64,000 nt of DNA, from contig NZ_JAFBCQ010000001.1 of NCBI RefSeq assembly GCF_016907815.1, forward strand, positions 2,108,001 through 2,172,000, read 5' to 3'. This document shows, piece by piece, positions 10,001-18,031 of this stretch. The position numbers were made by a program, and so were the translations under genes. The DNA is from Microbacterium aurum (GTDB taxonomy: Bacteria > Actinomycetota > Actinomycetes > Actinomycetales > Microbacteriaceae). Within the stretch, counting starts at the first letter, position 1. Each line of letters begins with the position of its first letter. The notes under the pieces were generated by a model. It was not told the origin of the DNA and did not search any database. It saw nothing but the letters and a program-made list of their open reading frames with translations.

Positions 10001-10522
10001 GATGAGGACGGCCGAGTCGTGGTCGACGACACCCTGATCTCGCTCGTCACCGCAGACCCCGGCAAGCCCGACCGCCCGCGCTCCCTGCCCGACGAGGCGT
10101 TCCGCGCCGCCTACGAGGCATGGGCGCTCGCCCAGGAGGACGCCCACGACGAGTGGATGCGCTCCACCGACCCGAACGCCCTCGCCGCCGAGATCCCGGC
10201 ATCGTTCCGTGACGCGCGAGAGGTCATCCTCAACAATGGCGGTCATCTTGGTGCGGCACAGCTCCAGACCATCAAGCGCCTGAACACCGTGCCTACAGCC
10301 AAGGCGAGGAAGGCGATGCGGGCCGCACTGCGCACCCCAGGGAAGTCCGAGGCTGTTGTCGACGCGATCATCCAGGTGCTTGACGGGTTCGGCATCCAGC
10401 CCGCCGAGAAAGTCGAACCGCTCCCGCCCATCGCACTGGATGACGTGCGCCTCATCGCCTGGATGGCGGTCGAGGGAACGAAGGCGGAGCACACCCCTGC
10501 TCCGGGCGCTGTGGAGCAGTAG
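7064..10522 (+). CDS. Phospholipase-D-domain SNF2-type helicase
   Basis: 1152 aa. The N-terminal ~230 residues carry a PLD-type nuclease signature: LHGKAF at about residue 147, then GSSNLTYAGL and the conserved Asn/Glu. This is fused to a full SF2/SNF2 helicase: motif I DEVGLGKTF (~275), motif II VDEAHN (~361), motif III LLTATP, and motif VI QRHGRVDRIGS (~820), with a long C-terminal region. Only one HxK motif is visible, as in single-motif PLD nucleases that dimerise. DISARM splits related activities between separate PLD and SNF2 proteins; here they are fused. It is coupled to the methyltransferase by ATGA, and the Gabija-like genes start 3 bp after its stop. Confidence 0.85.
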   Translation: MTDQLPVFATNRIAPPMTVREEVRRLFRVNREALAVPPSAAIATAYINPAGFLLLADELEKLPRIRILLGADPVPDPLLPVDADATLQKRLDAALTDHMRWLKAERDALGFELRATQSAQRLVAWLRAADERGEPIVEIRRYTGGFLHGKAFISHHPTHPAYLAGSSNLTYAGLTRNAELNVGASGQHGSTPQVIDWFEECWADSEVFDLAGLYEPLWAEHTPWSVFLRMLLARYGEHLDDEQAGPTRFELTRFQADGVKRMRRLLEEIGGVLVADEVGLGKTFLALEVIAAATEQQRQRVLVAAPAALKASVWDPVLERYDISRRVSVHSYEEIRSRMDPGHPEHLGFYERAEDAALVIVDEAHNLRNAGAARSEALDRIILAGRHPKKVVLLTATPVNNSLIDLETLVKYFIRDDARFASIGIPSIRKYIRDAQALDPEALTPAHLFDLMDQVAVRRTRKFVKDNYRGETIAGPGGKKIPVEFPDADVRRVDYQLDAPGEALVDAVTYALDIPDDEAHVASFSVRRSDLGRLLLARYVPSRYLRTEDLNKTEVSNMGLLRSALLKRLESSPTALAGTLGVLIQTHEAFLSALGKGTVLVGGALRDYVNSESEDLDEIVAGLDEDDEHQATPAALYDAELLASDVERDLVLMRQLQSLAQAAAHDGEPKVAALLAELERIAAEAEKPAVTNAPSGDRRKVIVFSTYADTIRDLHERLVAALDAVPDGSPLAAYRGRVAPAVIGEFASGKRGGIDQPTRAKAVANFAPRTAGQLRDDGTPIEADLYDILLTTDVLAEGVNLQQAAHIVNYDLPWNPMRIVQRHGRVDRIGSQHKSIELDVFFPAEHLDEFLGLEQTLIRKLRQADAAIGAGKVLPGVSHYPPQEHYDPDAIVGEIEELIDQGGGSAAGSGEEYRRRLANALDADQALRGRLEDLPYGIGSGFVNPAVAGRAFVFCMKMGDTGHIWFRNVNADDAWQPIADEDGRVVVDDTLISLVTADPGKPDRPRSLPDEAFRAAYEAWALAQEDAHDEWMRSTDPNALAAEIPASFRDAREVILNNGGHLGAAQLQTIKRLNTVPTAKARKAMRAALRTPGKSEAVVDAIIQVLDGFGIQPAEKVEPLPPIALDDVRLIAWMAVEGTKAEHTPAPGAVEQ

Positions 10523-10525
10523 CCA

Positions 10526-12355
10526 ATGCATCTCAAGCGGATTCGGATCGAGGGGTACCGTGCGTCGGCCGCTGCGTCGATTACTTGCGAGCTGAGTGGG
10601 CGGTTCTCGCTCATCCTCGGAGCAAACGGTGCGGGGAAGACCACGATCAACGAGGGCATCGCGCTCGCGCATCCGCGCCGGTTCCCGAGCTTGCCGCCCA
10701 TCGACGCAAACGCACTCGGAAATCCACCGCGATCGGTGCAGGTTGAGTACGCCTACGAGGCGGAAGAGTCCGATGAGGGTGCCTTTGGTCGGTTCAGGAA
10801 GCGGCAGGGGCTTGGTGCGCCCAAGTGGAGCAGGCCTCTCGAACGATCCCTTGGACGAGTACGGGCCGGGAGTTCAGTGGAGTCCGCGAGCGAGTACGAG
10901 GGCATTCGTCTGGTTCATCTCCCGGCGCTTCGCAATCCGGTCGATGACTTGTCTCGCAGGGATGCGCGAATTCTCCTGGAACTGTTGCGCGCCGATGAGC
11001 GACGCCATCCCGAGACTGGTGGGCTGCGAGCCCTCCGCGGACAGGCTGCGGCCATGCTCAGCGCGATCACCTCACACCAGCTCGTCAGGAACGTCGAGGA
11101 CCGTATCGCGCAGAATCTTCGGACGATCAGCGGCGGCGTCCAGGCGCATCATGCCTTCGTCGGGACGCAGCAGGTAGACGACGCATACCTGGCCCGAGTT
11201 TTCGAGCTGCTCTTGGCGATACTTCCAGATCGGGGTGCTACGAAGCGGTTGGAGGCTTCAAGCCTCGGCTACGTCAATTTGCTGCACATTGCCGTCACCC
11301 TGGCGGGTATCCCGGACGCGGGCACGATACCCCTCCCAGGCAGTGAGATCGCCGGGACCGAGAGCGATCTCCCGCAAGATCCGGTTGCCAATGCACGAGA
11401 ACGTCTGGCCGCAGCAGACGCGTCGGCCGACGCGGACGCCGATTCGTTCTACCCGCAGCTCTTCCACGCGACCGTGCTCATCGAGGAGCCGGAAGCGCAC
11501 CTCCATCCGCAGTTGCAGTTCGGGCTGATCCGCTACCTGCGCAAGCTTGTGCAAGAGCGCCCCGACATTCAGGTGATCGTGACCACGCACTCGCCGGAGC
11601 TTGCGGCTGCCTGCGAACCCGAAGAACTCGTCATCGTTCGCCGCGATGCAGACGGCACAAGCGTTGCCCGACGTATGGCAGATGTTCCCTTGCCCAGCGC
11701 GCTGAAGAAGCGGCTGTTCCAACAGACGCGTCTCCACCTCGACGCGACACGTTCATCAGCGCTGTTCGGAGACCGAGTACTTGTGGTCGAAGGAGTCACG
11801 GAAGCAACCTTGCTCCGCATACTCGGCCACGCATGGGCCGGAGACGACGAGCTCCGAACCGGATTTGTCGATTCGCTTGCAATCCTCCCGCTCGGCCACA
11901 AGGTCGGTGAATGGCCCATCCGGTTGCTTGCGACCCCCGGCCACGAGTTGGTAACCAAGATCGCCGCTCTCGCGGACACCGACCGCCGAGGCGATCCACT
12001 TCCTGACCCCCGCCCGCCCGCCTGGCACGGCCAGCTCGACAGCGCATCTGCCCGGTTCTTCTGGTCGAGACCCACTCTGGAGCCGTCGCTTGTAGCAGGC
12101 AACGAGGTGATCGTGGCCCAAGCGTTCGATGAAGTGGGAGCGACGAAGCCGAATCCCATCACTGCACAGACTGTCGATGCCGCGTTCAGGGCACAGCCGG
12201 GAGCGAAGGGCGAATTCGCGCTCGCGCTCGCCCGAATTATGGACGCCAGTCCTACAACCGTCGCGGTGCCCCTGCACATAGTTGAGATGTTCGACTGGCT
12301 CTACGGGGCTCCGGCGTCCCCGAGTGACGAAGCTGCCGACCCAGACGGATGGTGA
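10526..12355 (+). CDS. gajA: GajA-like ATPase-TOPRIM (OLD family) nuclease
   Basis: 609 aa, close to the usual GajA length. An ABC-type ATPase half has Walker A GANGAGKTT near residue 33 and Walker B LIEEPEAHLHP near 319 followed by THSPELA. A C-terminal TOPRIM domain has VVEGVTE near 420 and ADTDRRG near 484, supplying the Glu and DxD metal ligands. Class 2 OLD nucleases pair with a UvrD-type helicase, and the next gene overlaps this one by 7 bp. In Gabija, GajA nicks DNA when nucleotide pools fall. The unusual point is that it starts 3 bp after the PLD-helicase stop, so it is in the same transcription unit as the methyltransferase module. Confidence 0.85.
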   Translation: MHLKRIRIEGYRASAAASITCELSGRFSLILGANGAGKTTINEGIALAHPRRFPSLPPIDANALGNPPRSVQVEYAYEAEESDEGAFGRFRKRQGLGAPKWSRPLERSLGRVRAGSSVESASEYEGIRLVHLPALRNPVDDLSRRDARILLELLRADERRHPETGGLRALRGQAAAMLSAITSHQLVRNVEDRIAQNLRTISGGVQAHHAFVGTQQVDDAYLARVFELLLAILPDRGATKRLEASSLGYVNLLHIAVTLAGIPDAGTIPLPGSEIAGTESDLPQDPVANARERLAAADASADADADSFYPQLFHATVLIEEPEAHLHPQLQFGLIRYLRKLVQERPDIQVIVTTHSPELAAACEPEELVIVRRDADGTSVARRMADVPLPSALKKRLFQQTRLHLDATRSSALFGDRVLVVEGVTEATLLRILGHAWAGDDELRTGFVDSLAILPLGHKVGEWPIRLLATPGHELVTKIAALADTDRRGDPLPDPRPPAWHGQLDSASARFFWSRPTLEPSLVAGNEVIVAQAFDEVGATKPNPITAQTVDAAFRAQPGAKGEFALALARIMDASPTTVAVPLHIVEMFDWLYGAPASPSDEAADPDGW

Positions 12356-13887
12356 GGCTTACCCCTGAGCAGGCGCTCGCAGCAGCAGCTCAGGACCGCC
12401 TAGTCAATATTGTGTCCGCGCCGGGCAGCGGGAAGACGACCATTGCCGCCGAGCGGTTCGGATACCAGCGGCATCTCGCGGGTGACGATCGAGGGGTACT
12501 CGGCCTGAGCTTCAACCGGGCGGCTGTTGCTGAGCTGCGTGCCCGGATCAGTGCGCGATGGGGCGGCGGCGCAATCTCGCCTCCCCACAGAGTGATGACC
12601 TTCGATCACTTGCATGTCGAGCTGCTGCACCGATTGCTCGACGCTGGACTCGTCAACTGGCCGACTGGCCTGCGCGAACTCGACGTTCGAGACGACTACC
12701 GGGGCACCGCCGGGTTTCGCTTCCTCGCACCTCCCAGCAACTTCCTACGAGTCGCTGTCCTCGACGGACAGCGAAACGTAGTCTCCCGCGGTCGCCGAGT
12801 AGAGCGGCCAACGACCGGGATCGGAAATGTCGCAGCGCATGACGCGCTGCTCAGTGCCGGCATCGTCAGTCACGACGACGTGCGCAACATTCTGCTGTCT
12901 GCGATGCAAGTCGATGAACTGAGCGAGTTCGCGGCGACGTGGCTGGCGGAGAACTACCGCGCGCTCGTCATTGACGAGGTGTACGACGCTGCCTTCTTGG
13001 ACCTCAAGGTCGCCCACCTTGCGGCTGAAGCTGGCCTGGACGTGACATTGATCGGCGACCCTTGGCAGGCGCTCTACAAGTGGCGCGGCGCAACACCGGA
13101 TGAGGTGCAGCGTCTCCTAGGGGCGACGACGGAGAGGTTCGTCGAGTACCAGCAGCCGCAGTCCTTCAGATTCGTTGGCGATCAAATGCCTGAGCTGGCA
13201 AGGGCGCTCAGAAACGGCGAGCCCGTGAGTCTGCCCAGTGGGACGAGTGAGCAGGTCGACGTGGCGCTTGCGCGCACCTGGCGACCGCTGTGGTCCGCCG
13301 GAGACAACATCCTTCCCTTGTCGTTCCGCACGATCGAGAATGCGACTGATGCCGCACTCAATCTGTTGTTGGATGTCGTGACGCGTGGGCGTCTCGGAGT
13401 GTCGTCGTTCGGGCGAGAGGCAGCGATCGCCAGGCTCGGGCTTGATCGTGAGCGGTTCCTGGCCGAGCAGGATCGAGTCCTGCAACCGATAGTCGCCGGG
13501 CTGCGCGCGGGGAGAGCACCTGCTGACGCGCTCAATGAACTCCGAAATGCGATCAGGGATCTCGGTGTCACTCGGCCGCGTCGCCTTGGTTCGGCCGCAG
13601 AGGCTGAACGGGTCGCACAAGTCGAGCGTCTCGCGGCGCGACTTGTCAAGGATTCGGTTGTTCCCGGCATGACCGTCTTCCAGGCGAAAGGACGTGAGTG
13701 GGAGCGTGTTGGCGTCATCCTCACCAGGGCGCAGCGCGCGCTCTTGTCCACCGGGCTGCACGAGCTCGAGGACGAGCACTGCGTCGTCTACGTCGCCCTT
13801 ACACGAGCAAGGCGTGAATGCATTCAACTTGACGGAGACCCAGCACTGGATGAGGGCACGCTCGACATACCCGCGGACGACGATTGA
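12349..13887 (+). CDS. gajB: GajB-like UvrD/PcrA-type SF1 helicase
   Basis: 512 aa, typical GajB length. Motif Ia/I is VSAPGSGKTTIAA near residue 24, motif II is VIDEVYD near 206, motif III is LIGDPWQALYKWRGA, motif V is QAKGREWERVGV, and motif VI is VYVALTRARRE close to the C-terminus. Motif II reads DEVYD where UvrD relatives usually have DEXQD, a substitution at the Gln position. Its ATG lies inside the end of the GajA-like gene. It is the last gene of the operon that begins near 1.1 kb. The family assignment is firm; the Gabija name rests on the pairing with an OLD nuclease. Confidence 0.83.
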   Translation: MVRLTPEQALAAAAQDRLVNIVSAPGSGKTTIAAERFGYQRHLAGDDRGVLGLSFNRAAVAELRARISARWGGGAISPPHRVMTFDHLHVELLHRLLDAGLVNWPTGLRELDVRDDYRGTAGFRFLAPPSNFLRVAVLDGQRNVVSRGRRVERPTTGIGNVAAHDALLSAGIVSHDDVRNILLSAMQVDELSEFAATWLAENYRALVIDEVYDAAFLDLKVAHLAAEAGLDVTLIGDPWQALYKWRGATPDEVQRLLGATTERFVEYQQPQSFRFVGDQMPELARALRNGEPVSLPSGTSEQVDVALARTWRPLWSAGDNILPLSFRTIENATDAALNLLLDVVTRGRLGVSSFGREAAIARLGLDRERFLAEQDRVLQPIVAGLRAGRAPADALNELRNAIRDLGVTRPRRLGSAAEAERVAQVERLAARLVKDSVVPGMTVFQAKGREWERVGVILTRAQRALLSTGLHELEDEHCVVYVALTRARRECIQLDGDPALDEGTLDIPADDD

Positions 13888-13934
13888 CCTACAGAGCAAG
13901 CACACGTTGTACGGGCTTAGCGCTAGCATGGTTG

Positions 13935-13957
13935 GGTACGCAGGCCAATTGCGTACC
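13935..13957. promoter_or_regulatory. Inverted repeat upstream of the broken abiEi
   Basis: GGTACGC and GCGTACC arms are separated by 9 nt, about 35 bp before the abiEi fragment start, and are followed by AT-richer sequence that could be a promoter. AbiEi antitoxins repress their own promoter by binding inverted repeats, so this may be a leftover operator. Confidence 0.35.
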
Positions 13958-13990
13958 ACTTACAGTACGGTATTGTCGCGAGATGAACCT

Positions 13991-14126
13991 GTGGGTTATC
14001 GCCAGGATCTGTGGGAGATTGCCGCATCCCGCAACGGTGTAGTGACCGTCGCCGAGGCGGAGGACGCGGGCGTGCCCGCCGTCGAGGTGCGAAAGCTCGC
14101 TGCTCGCGGCGCTCTCCGCGGATACG
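13991..14126 (+). pseudogene. AbiEi antitoxin, 5' fragment only
   Basis: A GTG at 13991 opens a stretch (GYRQDLWEIAASRNGVVTVAEAEDAGV and on) that matches the N-terminal winged helix of AbiEi-type antitoxins. After about 45 residues (ending near RGALRGYGEP) the frame enters IS21-like sequence and loses similarity. It is a truncated duplicate of the type of gene that is intact at 14684. The junction is set by where the antisense IstA reading begins. Confidence 0.55.
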
Positions 14127-14246
14127 GCGAACCCCGGGGACACGGTCACCGTTCAGGTATGAACGGATGGTCTTGCGGTCATGGCCGGTGCGACGAGCGA
14201 TCTCACTGATCGTCATCCCCTGCCGTTTCAGAGCGTGGATGTCCAC
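14124..14246 (-). pseudogene. istA: IS21-family IstA transposase, 5' fragment
   Basis: Reading from a GTG at 14246 on the minus strand gives an HTH (ALKRQGMTISEIARRTGHDR, then KTIRSYLNGDRVPG) characteristic of the N-terminus of IS21-family IstA. Similarity stops after about 40 residues, where the frame runs into the abiEi fragment. The rest of istA and all of istB are missing. Confidence 0.7.
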
Positions 14247-14398
14247 GCTGCTCCTCTCTGAAAGCCTGAGGAACAGGGCCTCCCTCGGAAGCTGGTGTGT
14301 GGTCAGAGACCACCAGCATCGAGGGAGGCCCGCCTCATGAGACGGAGCGACCCAGGGCGGGGAATTTCAATGAGCAGAAGTGGGGAGTTTCAGTGAGC
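14124..14398. mobile_element. IS21-family element, end remnant
   Basis: This holds the istA start plus the terminal region. Two direct repeats, GGGGAATTTCAATGAGC (14359-14375) and GGGGAGTTTCAGTGAGC (14382-14398), are the multiple end repeats typical of IS21-family termini. Only one end is present, so the element was deleted or recombined, and it now separates the abiEi fragment from the intact AbiE genes. Confidence 0.65.
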
Positions 14399-14683
14399 GC
14401 CGTCAGCGTCGGGGTCGGCGGATGCCCCTCACCCATCCTGCCAACTGCTACACCAGATTCATCTTGGTATGCCAGTGCCTCGATCACGTTGGTGGGATCG
14501 GATGTGGTCCGACCGATGGCAGGCCCTCGTCTCTCAAGCGCTGCGACGAGAGCTGGTCGGAGAGCAGGACATCCATACGCGGAGGGCTTCATTCGGAAGC
14601 TGTTGACCAGCGCAAGAAGAACGTGTGACCAGGGGTGGATAAAAACCGCACACACTTGAGTGAGCTGTGCAAGGATTGTATCC
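14399..14683. other. Non-coding stretch before the intact AbiE pair
   Basis: About 285 bp with no supported gene. Near the AbiEi start, GCACA (about 14648) and TGTGC (about 14666) form a short inverted repeat around TTGAGT, a possible AbiEi operator. Nothing else is convincing. Confidence 0.3.
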
Positions 14684-15274
14684 ATGAAGGAGTTGGACGA
14701 GTCGCTCCCGTCGACGTTCACGACGGAGACCTCGCGGGCGCACGGTGTGCATCCGCGAGATCTGTATGCCTGGCGAGATGGCGGGCAGATCATCGAACTC
14801 TCGCGCGGGGTCTTCCGTCGAGCAGACGCACCCCCGGCGTCGTACCCCGACATGATCGCAGTGGCGCACCGCGCTCCTCGCGCCATCGTGTGCTGCGTCT
14901 CGGCGGCAGCGATCCACGAACTGACGGATGAGATGCCGGCGTCGGTACAGATCGCGGTTCCCAAACGGTCGCATACGCCGGCAATCACCTACCCTCCGGT
15001 GATGGTGTTCCGCTTCGACGAAGCCTCTTTCGAACTCGGGTTGACGTCGTTCGAGGCGGGGCCGGGGGAGCCGGTCCGTATCTACGACGCGGCGAGGACG
15101 GTGGTGGATCTCATGCGGTTCCGGAAGCGCCTTGGCGAGCCGATCGCGCCCGCCGCGCTTTACCGATACCTGGCAGCGCCGAATTCGAAACCGGCACTGC
15201 TGCTGGAGTACGCGGAGGCGCTTGGGACGTTTGGGCCGATGCGCGCTGCGCTCGATGTTGCGAGTGCCCGATGA
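14684..15274 (+). CDS. abiEi: AbiEi-type antitoxin (type IV toxin-antitoxin)
   Basis: 196 aa. An N-terminal winged helix (STFTTETSRAHGVHPRDLYAW, then the short GVFRRA wing) is followed by the AbiEi C-terminal domain with AVAHRAPRAIVCCVSAAAIH and an AARTVVDLMRFR segment. It neutralises its partner without lasting protein-protein contact and represses the operon. ATG at 14684 is chosen over the in-frame GTG at 14660 because the HTH begins right after it. The stop overlaps the toxin start by ATGA (15271-15274), which is standard for AbiE operons. Confidence 0.82.
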   Translation: MKELDESLPSTFTTETSRAHGVHPRDLYAWRDGGQIIELSRGVFRRADAPPASYPDMIAVAHRAPRAIVCCVSAAAIHELTDEMPASVQIAVPKRSHTPAITYPPVMVFRFDEASFELGLTSFEAGPGEPVRIYDAARTVVDLMRFRKRLGEPIAPAALYRYLAAPNSKPALLLEYAEALGTFGPMRAALDVASAR

Positions 15275-16230
15275 GTCGGCCCACGCGAGAGAGCGCCGCA
15301 GGGCGCTCATACCTCGACCTGCAGAACCAGGCTCGCCGCCAGAAGCGTGGCACGCAGGAACTGCTCACGATGTACATCGTCGAGCGATGGCTGTCGCGGA
15401 TGTCGCGCTCACCGTACGCCGAGGACTTCATTCTGAAGGGCGGGATGTTGCTGGCTTCGTTCGGCACCCGCCGTCCCACGGTCGACGCCGACGCCCTCGC
15501 TCGTAATATGGCCTCTGATCAAGAGACCGTGGCCCGTCGTGTGGCCGAGATCGCCGCGATCGAAGACCCAGACGACGGCGTGGAGTTCCTGTCCGACACA
15601 GTCACCACTGCGGTGATTCGTGACGACGCGCTGTATTCCGGCGTGCGGGTGACGATGACGGCACAGCTCGCAACAGCGCAGGTCAAGCTGCGGCTCGACA
15701 TCAACTTCGGCGACCCCGTCACTCCGGCCCCGCGAACAGTTGAGCTGCCATCGCTGCGGCCGGACGCTCCGCCGATCCGCATCCTGGGCTACCCGATCGA
15801 GACGGTGCTCGCAGAGAAACTCGTCACCGCGATCGAACTGGGGCGAGCGAACACGCGCGTGCGTGACTTCGCGGACATCCACCTCTTGACCGGCACACAG
15901 GCTCTTCAGTGCGGAGCACTGCGCGAAGCGCTCACGGCCACCGCAGGGTTCCGCGGGACCACGTTGATCCCTCTGGCGCAAGCCGCCGAGGGGCTCGCAG
16001 TGTTGCGCAACTCGACCTATGTCGCTTACCGGAAGGGGCTTGGCGAGGCGGGCGCGAATCTGCCCGAGCGGTTCTCCGACGCCGTTGCTGCCGCTGCTGT
16101 CTTCGTCGACCCGGTGCTGGACGCGCTCGACGGCAAAGCCATCTGGAGTCCCGCCGAACGGAGCTGGCGCACGGCACCCGTCACGCCGTCCGAGCCGACA
16201 GAATCCACTACAGGTACGACCGACCTGTGA
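15271..16230 (+). CDS. abiEii: AbiEii-type nucleotidyltransferase toxin
   Basis: 319 aa. It has the AbiEii/MenT nucleotidyltransferase fold: FILKGGMLLASFG near residue 50, then R-R-P-T-V-D-A-D carrying the active-site acidic pair, LRLDINFGD in the middle, and a conserved IETVLAEKLVTAIELGRANTRVRDFADI segment that holds the catalytic Lys and the second Asp. Such toxins modify tRNA acceptor ends or GTP pools and cause abortive infection. The usual D-x-D reads DAD here, consistent with an active enzyme. It is coupled to the antitoxin by a 4-bp overlap. Confidence 0.83.
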   Translation: MSRPTRESAAGRSYLDLQNQARRQKRGTQELLTMYIVERWLSRMSRSPYAEDFILKGGMLLASFGTRRPTVDADALARNMASDQETVARRVAEIAAIEDPDDGVEFLSDTVTTAVIRDDALYSGVRVTMTAQLATAQVKLRLDINFGDPVTPAPRTVELPSLRPDAPPIRILGYPIETVLAEKLVTAIELGRANTRVRDFADIHLLTGTQALQCGALREALTATAGFRGTTLIPLAQAAEGLAVLRNSTYVAYRKGLGEAGANLPERFSDAVAAAAVFVDPVLDALDGKAIWSPAERSWRTAPVTPSEPTESTTGTTDL

Positions 16231-16275
16231 CGGCTTTCGTCGGGCTCAGCCGCAGCCGATCCGGTGACCACACGG

Positions 16276-17688
16276 TCAAGCCCGTATGACGCCCCGGGCG
16301 ATGGCTGCGACGGCGGCGTTCACGCCCTTAGGCCTCCAGCTCGCGCGGATCGTGCCCGCGAGCAGGTTGAGTGTATCGAGCGTGAGGCTGTCGGGGGAGG
16401 GAACACGGTAGGGGTCCTCACGGTCGCGCCAGCCGAGGTCGAAGAGGAGCTCGCTGATGCTCGCTTCCCACAGTTCCGCGGGTGTCTCGTTCGCGACGAC
16501 GGCGAGTGCCATCCATCCGGCGTGCCGCTCTGCAGGGGTTGTTCCGAGCGGGAGCCGGCCGGTGATGTGCCTCAGGATCGCGTGCGGGTCATCTCTACGT
16601 CTTGCGATGGCCTGAGTCGGAGCAATGCGGCCTTTGCGCACCGACACGAGCCCCAGTGCTCGCGCCGTGGCGCGCAGGTCCGCGACGGGCCAGGTGAGGT
16701 CTTCGCGGTTGGCCTTGCCGTTCCACCATTCGGTGATGCCTGTGCGATGTGCGAGCTGCTCGACGACAGCGGGCTTCAGATACCCCGAACCGGTAAGCGT
16801 CACGCCGTCTCCGACGACGTCGAGGAGCACACGGAACGGCTCGGTGAGATCAGCAGCATCGTCGGTGCTGACATCGGTCGCGCCGGAAGCAGAGGGATGC
16901 GCGAGCGCGTTGCGCAGGCCGCGTGCGCCGCGGTTTTGCGCCAGTTCGAGCAGAGATTCGAGTTCCTCGACGACCGGGATCGGCTCCGCGGTGACCGCGG
17001 TGATCAGCTCGTTCGTCTCATCCGTGTCGAAGGCGTCGGGATGCCAGCCGTCGGGCAACCATGCGCGCCCTTCCTCCGCGTTCTCGAACACCTCGGGGCG
17101 GAGCGCGTCGTCGTAGTCGCTGCGCACCCAATCGGCGAGTTCGGAGTAGCCCCAGACGCCGCCGCAGTCCTCTGGCGGACAGGCAAGCTTCCCACCGACG
17201 CACACCGGCGCCGATGGAGGGTCGTCGAGCACCTTCTCGACGCGCAGGAGGTGCTTCCAGTCGTCGCCGAAGTCGTAGTCGTACCAGAGCCGATCACCCT
17301 CGTCGGCGATGACCTGATCGAGACGTACGTCGTCTTCGAGCACCCCCTCTCCGCCCTCGTCAAGGTCGAACTGCGTGAGGAACTCGGGAGCGTTGCGGTC
17401 ATTGCTCGTGCGGAAGCGGTGCAGGTGGCTGTCGGCCCATCCCATCGCCGCCTGGATCACCTCGTGCAACCGCGGGAGGAGGATATCGCCAGGCACCTCG
17501 ACACGTCGCCACACCGGCGGCTTCGTGCGCTGCAGATCGATGCGGATGCGGAAACCCCGCACCGCCGAGGGGACAGGGAGAAGCTGTGGTTCGGGACGCC
17601 GCCAGAGGTCGTCCAGGTCATCAGCGTCGGACCGCAGCGAGGCGATGAACTTCTGAAGATCCGGTGCCTCGAACTTCTCGGATGCCAT
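16276..17688 (-). CDS. Plasmid pRiA4b ORF-3-like protein
   Basis: 470 aa. The segment from about residue 45 (FRIRIDLQRTKPPVWRRVEVPG) through HEVIQAAMGWADSHLHRFR, WYDYDFGDDWKHLL and the cysteine pair CVGGKLACPPEDCGG is the diagnostic pRiA4b_Orf3 domain, found in passenger proteins of transposons and plasmids. The C-terminal ~250 residues are helical and unassigned. Function is unknown; the domain is a mobile-element marker. It converges with AbiEii and diverges from the Fic pair. Confidence 0.8.
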   Translation of the reverse strand: MASEKFEAPDLQKFIASLRSDADDLDDLWRRPEPQLLPVPSAVRGFRIRIDLQRTKPPVWRRVEVPGDILLPRLHEVIQAAMGWADSHLHRFRTSNDRNAPEFLTQFDLDEGGEGVLEDDVRLDQVIADEGDRLWYDYDFGDDWKHLLRVEKVLDDPPSAPVCVGGKLACPPEDCGGVWGYSELADWVRSDYDDALRPEVFENAEEGRAWLPDGWHPDAFDTDETNELITAVTAEPIPVVEELESLLELAQNRGARGLRNALAHPSASGATDVSTDDAADLTEPFRVLLDVVGDGVTLTGSGYLKPAVVEQLAHRTGITEWWNGKANREDLTWPVADLRATARALGLVSVRKGRIAPTQAIARRRDDPHAILRHITGRLPLGTTPAERHAGWMALAVVANETPAELWEASISELLFDLGWRDREDPYRVPSPDSLTLDTLNLLAGTIRASWRPKGVNAAVAAIARGVIRA

Positions 17689-17875
17689 CTTCCTTCTCCC
17701 GTCACGGGCACATCACGTCGGGACGCGCCATCGTGAACAATTCTCGCGGAGTACGTCGGCTTCCGCCCCACTGCTCGTCAGAGAAGTGCCTGGGGGCGGG
17801 GCGTGCACCGTGCCCCACCAGATGGGAGTCGGCACGATAGAATGAAGTCGATCTTGTTCTCCCGGAGGTGAGCAT

Positions 17876-18031
17876 ATGAAGCGCAAGGACGTCACTCGTG
17901 AGGCGCTTCATCGTGCCGCTCTGCGTTCGACGCGGGCGTCGGCTGCGTTGGAGAACAGGTCGGTGCCGGTCGGTGTCACTCGCTCTGAACGGGTCGAGCG
18001 CTTCCTCGCCGCGCGCAAGCAGCGCGTTTGA
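17876..18031 (+). CDS. 51-aa Fic antitoxin (VbhA-like)
   Basis: ATG at 17876 follows CCGGAGGT. The peptide contains SAALEN at residues 23-28, matching the Fic inhibitory motif (S/T)xxxE(G/N) whose Glu blocks the gamma-phosphate site of the Fic active centre. Its TGA overlaps the toxin ATG by one base (TGATG at 18029-18033). The size, position and motif fit class I Fic antitoxins such as VbhA. The rest is a basic helix pair with no other recognisable feature. Confidence 0.72.
   Translation: MKRKDVTREALHRAALRSTRASAALENRSVPVGVTRSERVERFLAARKQRV

Noticed and set aside
2961..10672. Very long minus-strand frames (for example 2961-4340, 4413-5669, 7040-8623, 8900-10672)
   Set aside because: They are antisense to clearly recognised methyltransferase and helicase genes, are His/Arg/Asp-rich and show no domains. 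High-GC shadow frames.
14569..14603. A second AbiEii fragment (PYAEGFIRK versus PYAEDFILK in the intact toxin)
   Set aside because: Only nine residues agree and flanking sequence does not; chance cannot be excluded.
16264..17736. 490-aa plus-strand frame
   Set aside because: Antisense of the pRiA4b ORF-3-like gene, which has recognisable motifs on the minus strand.
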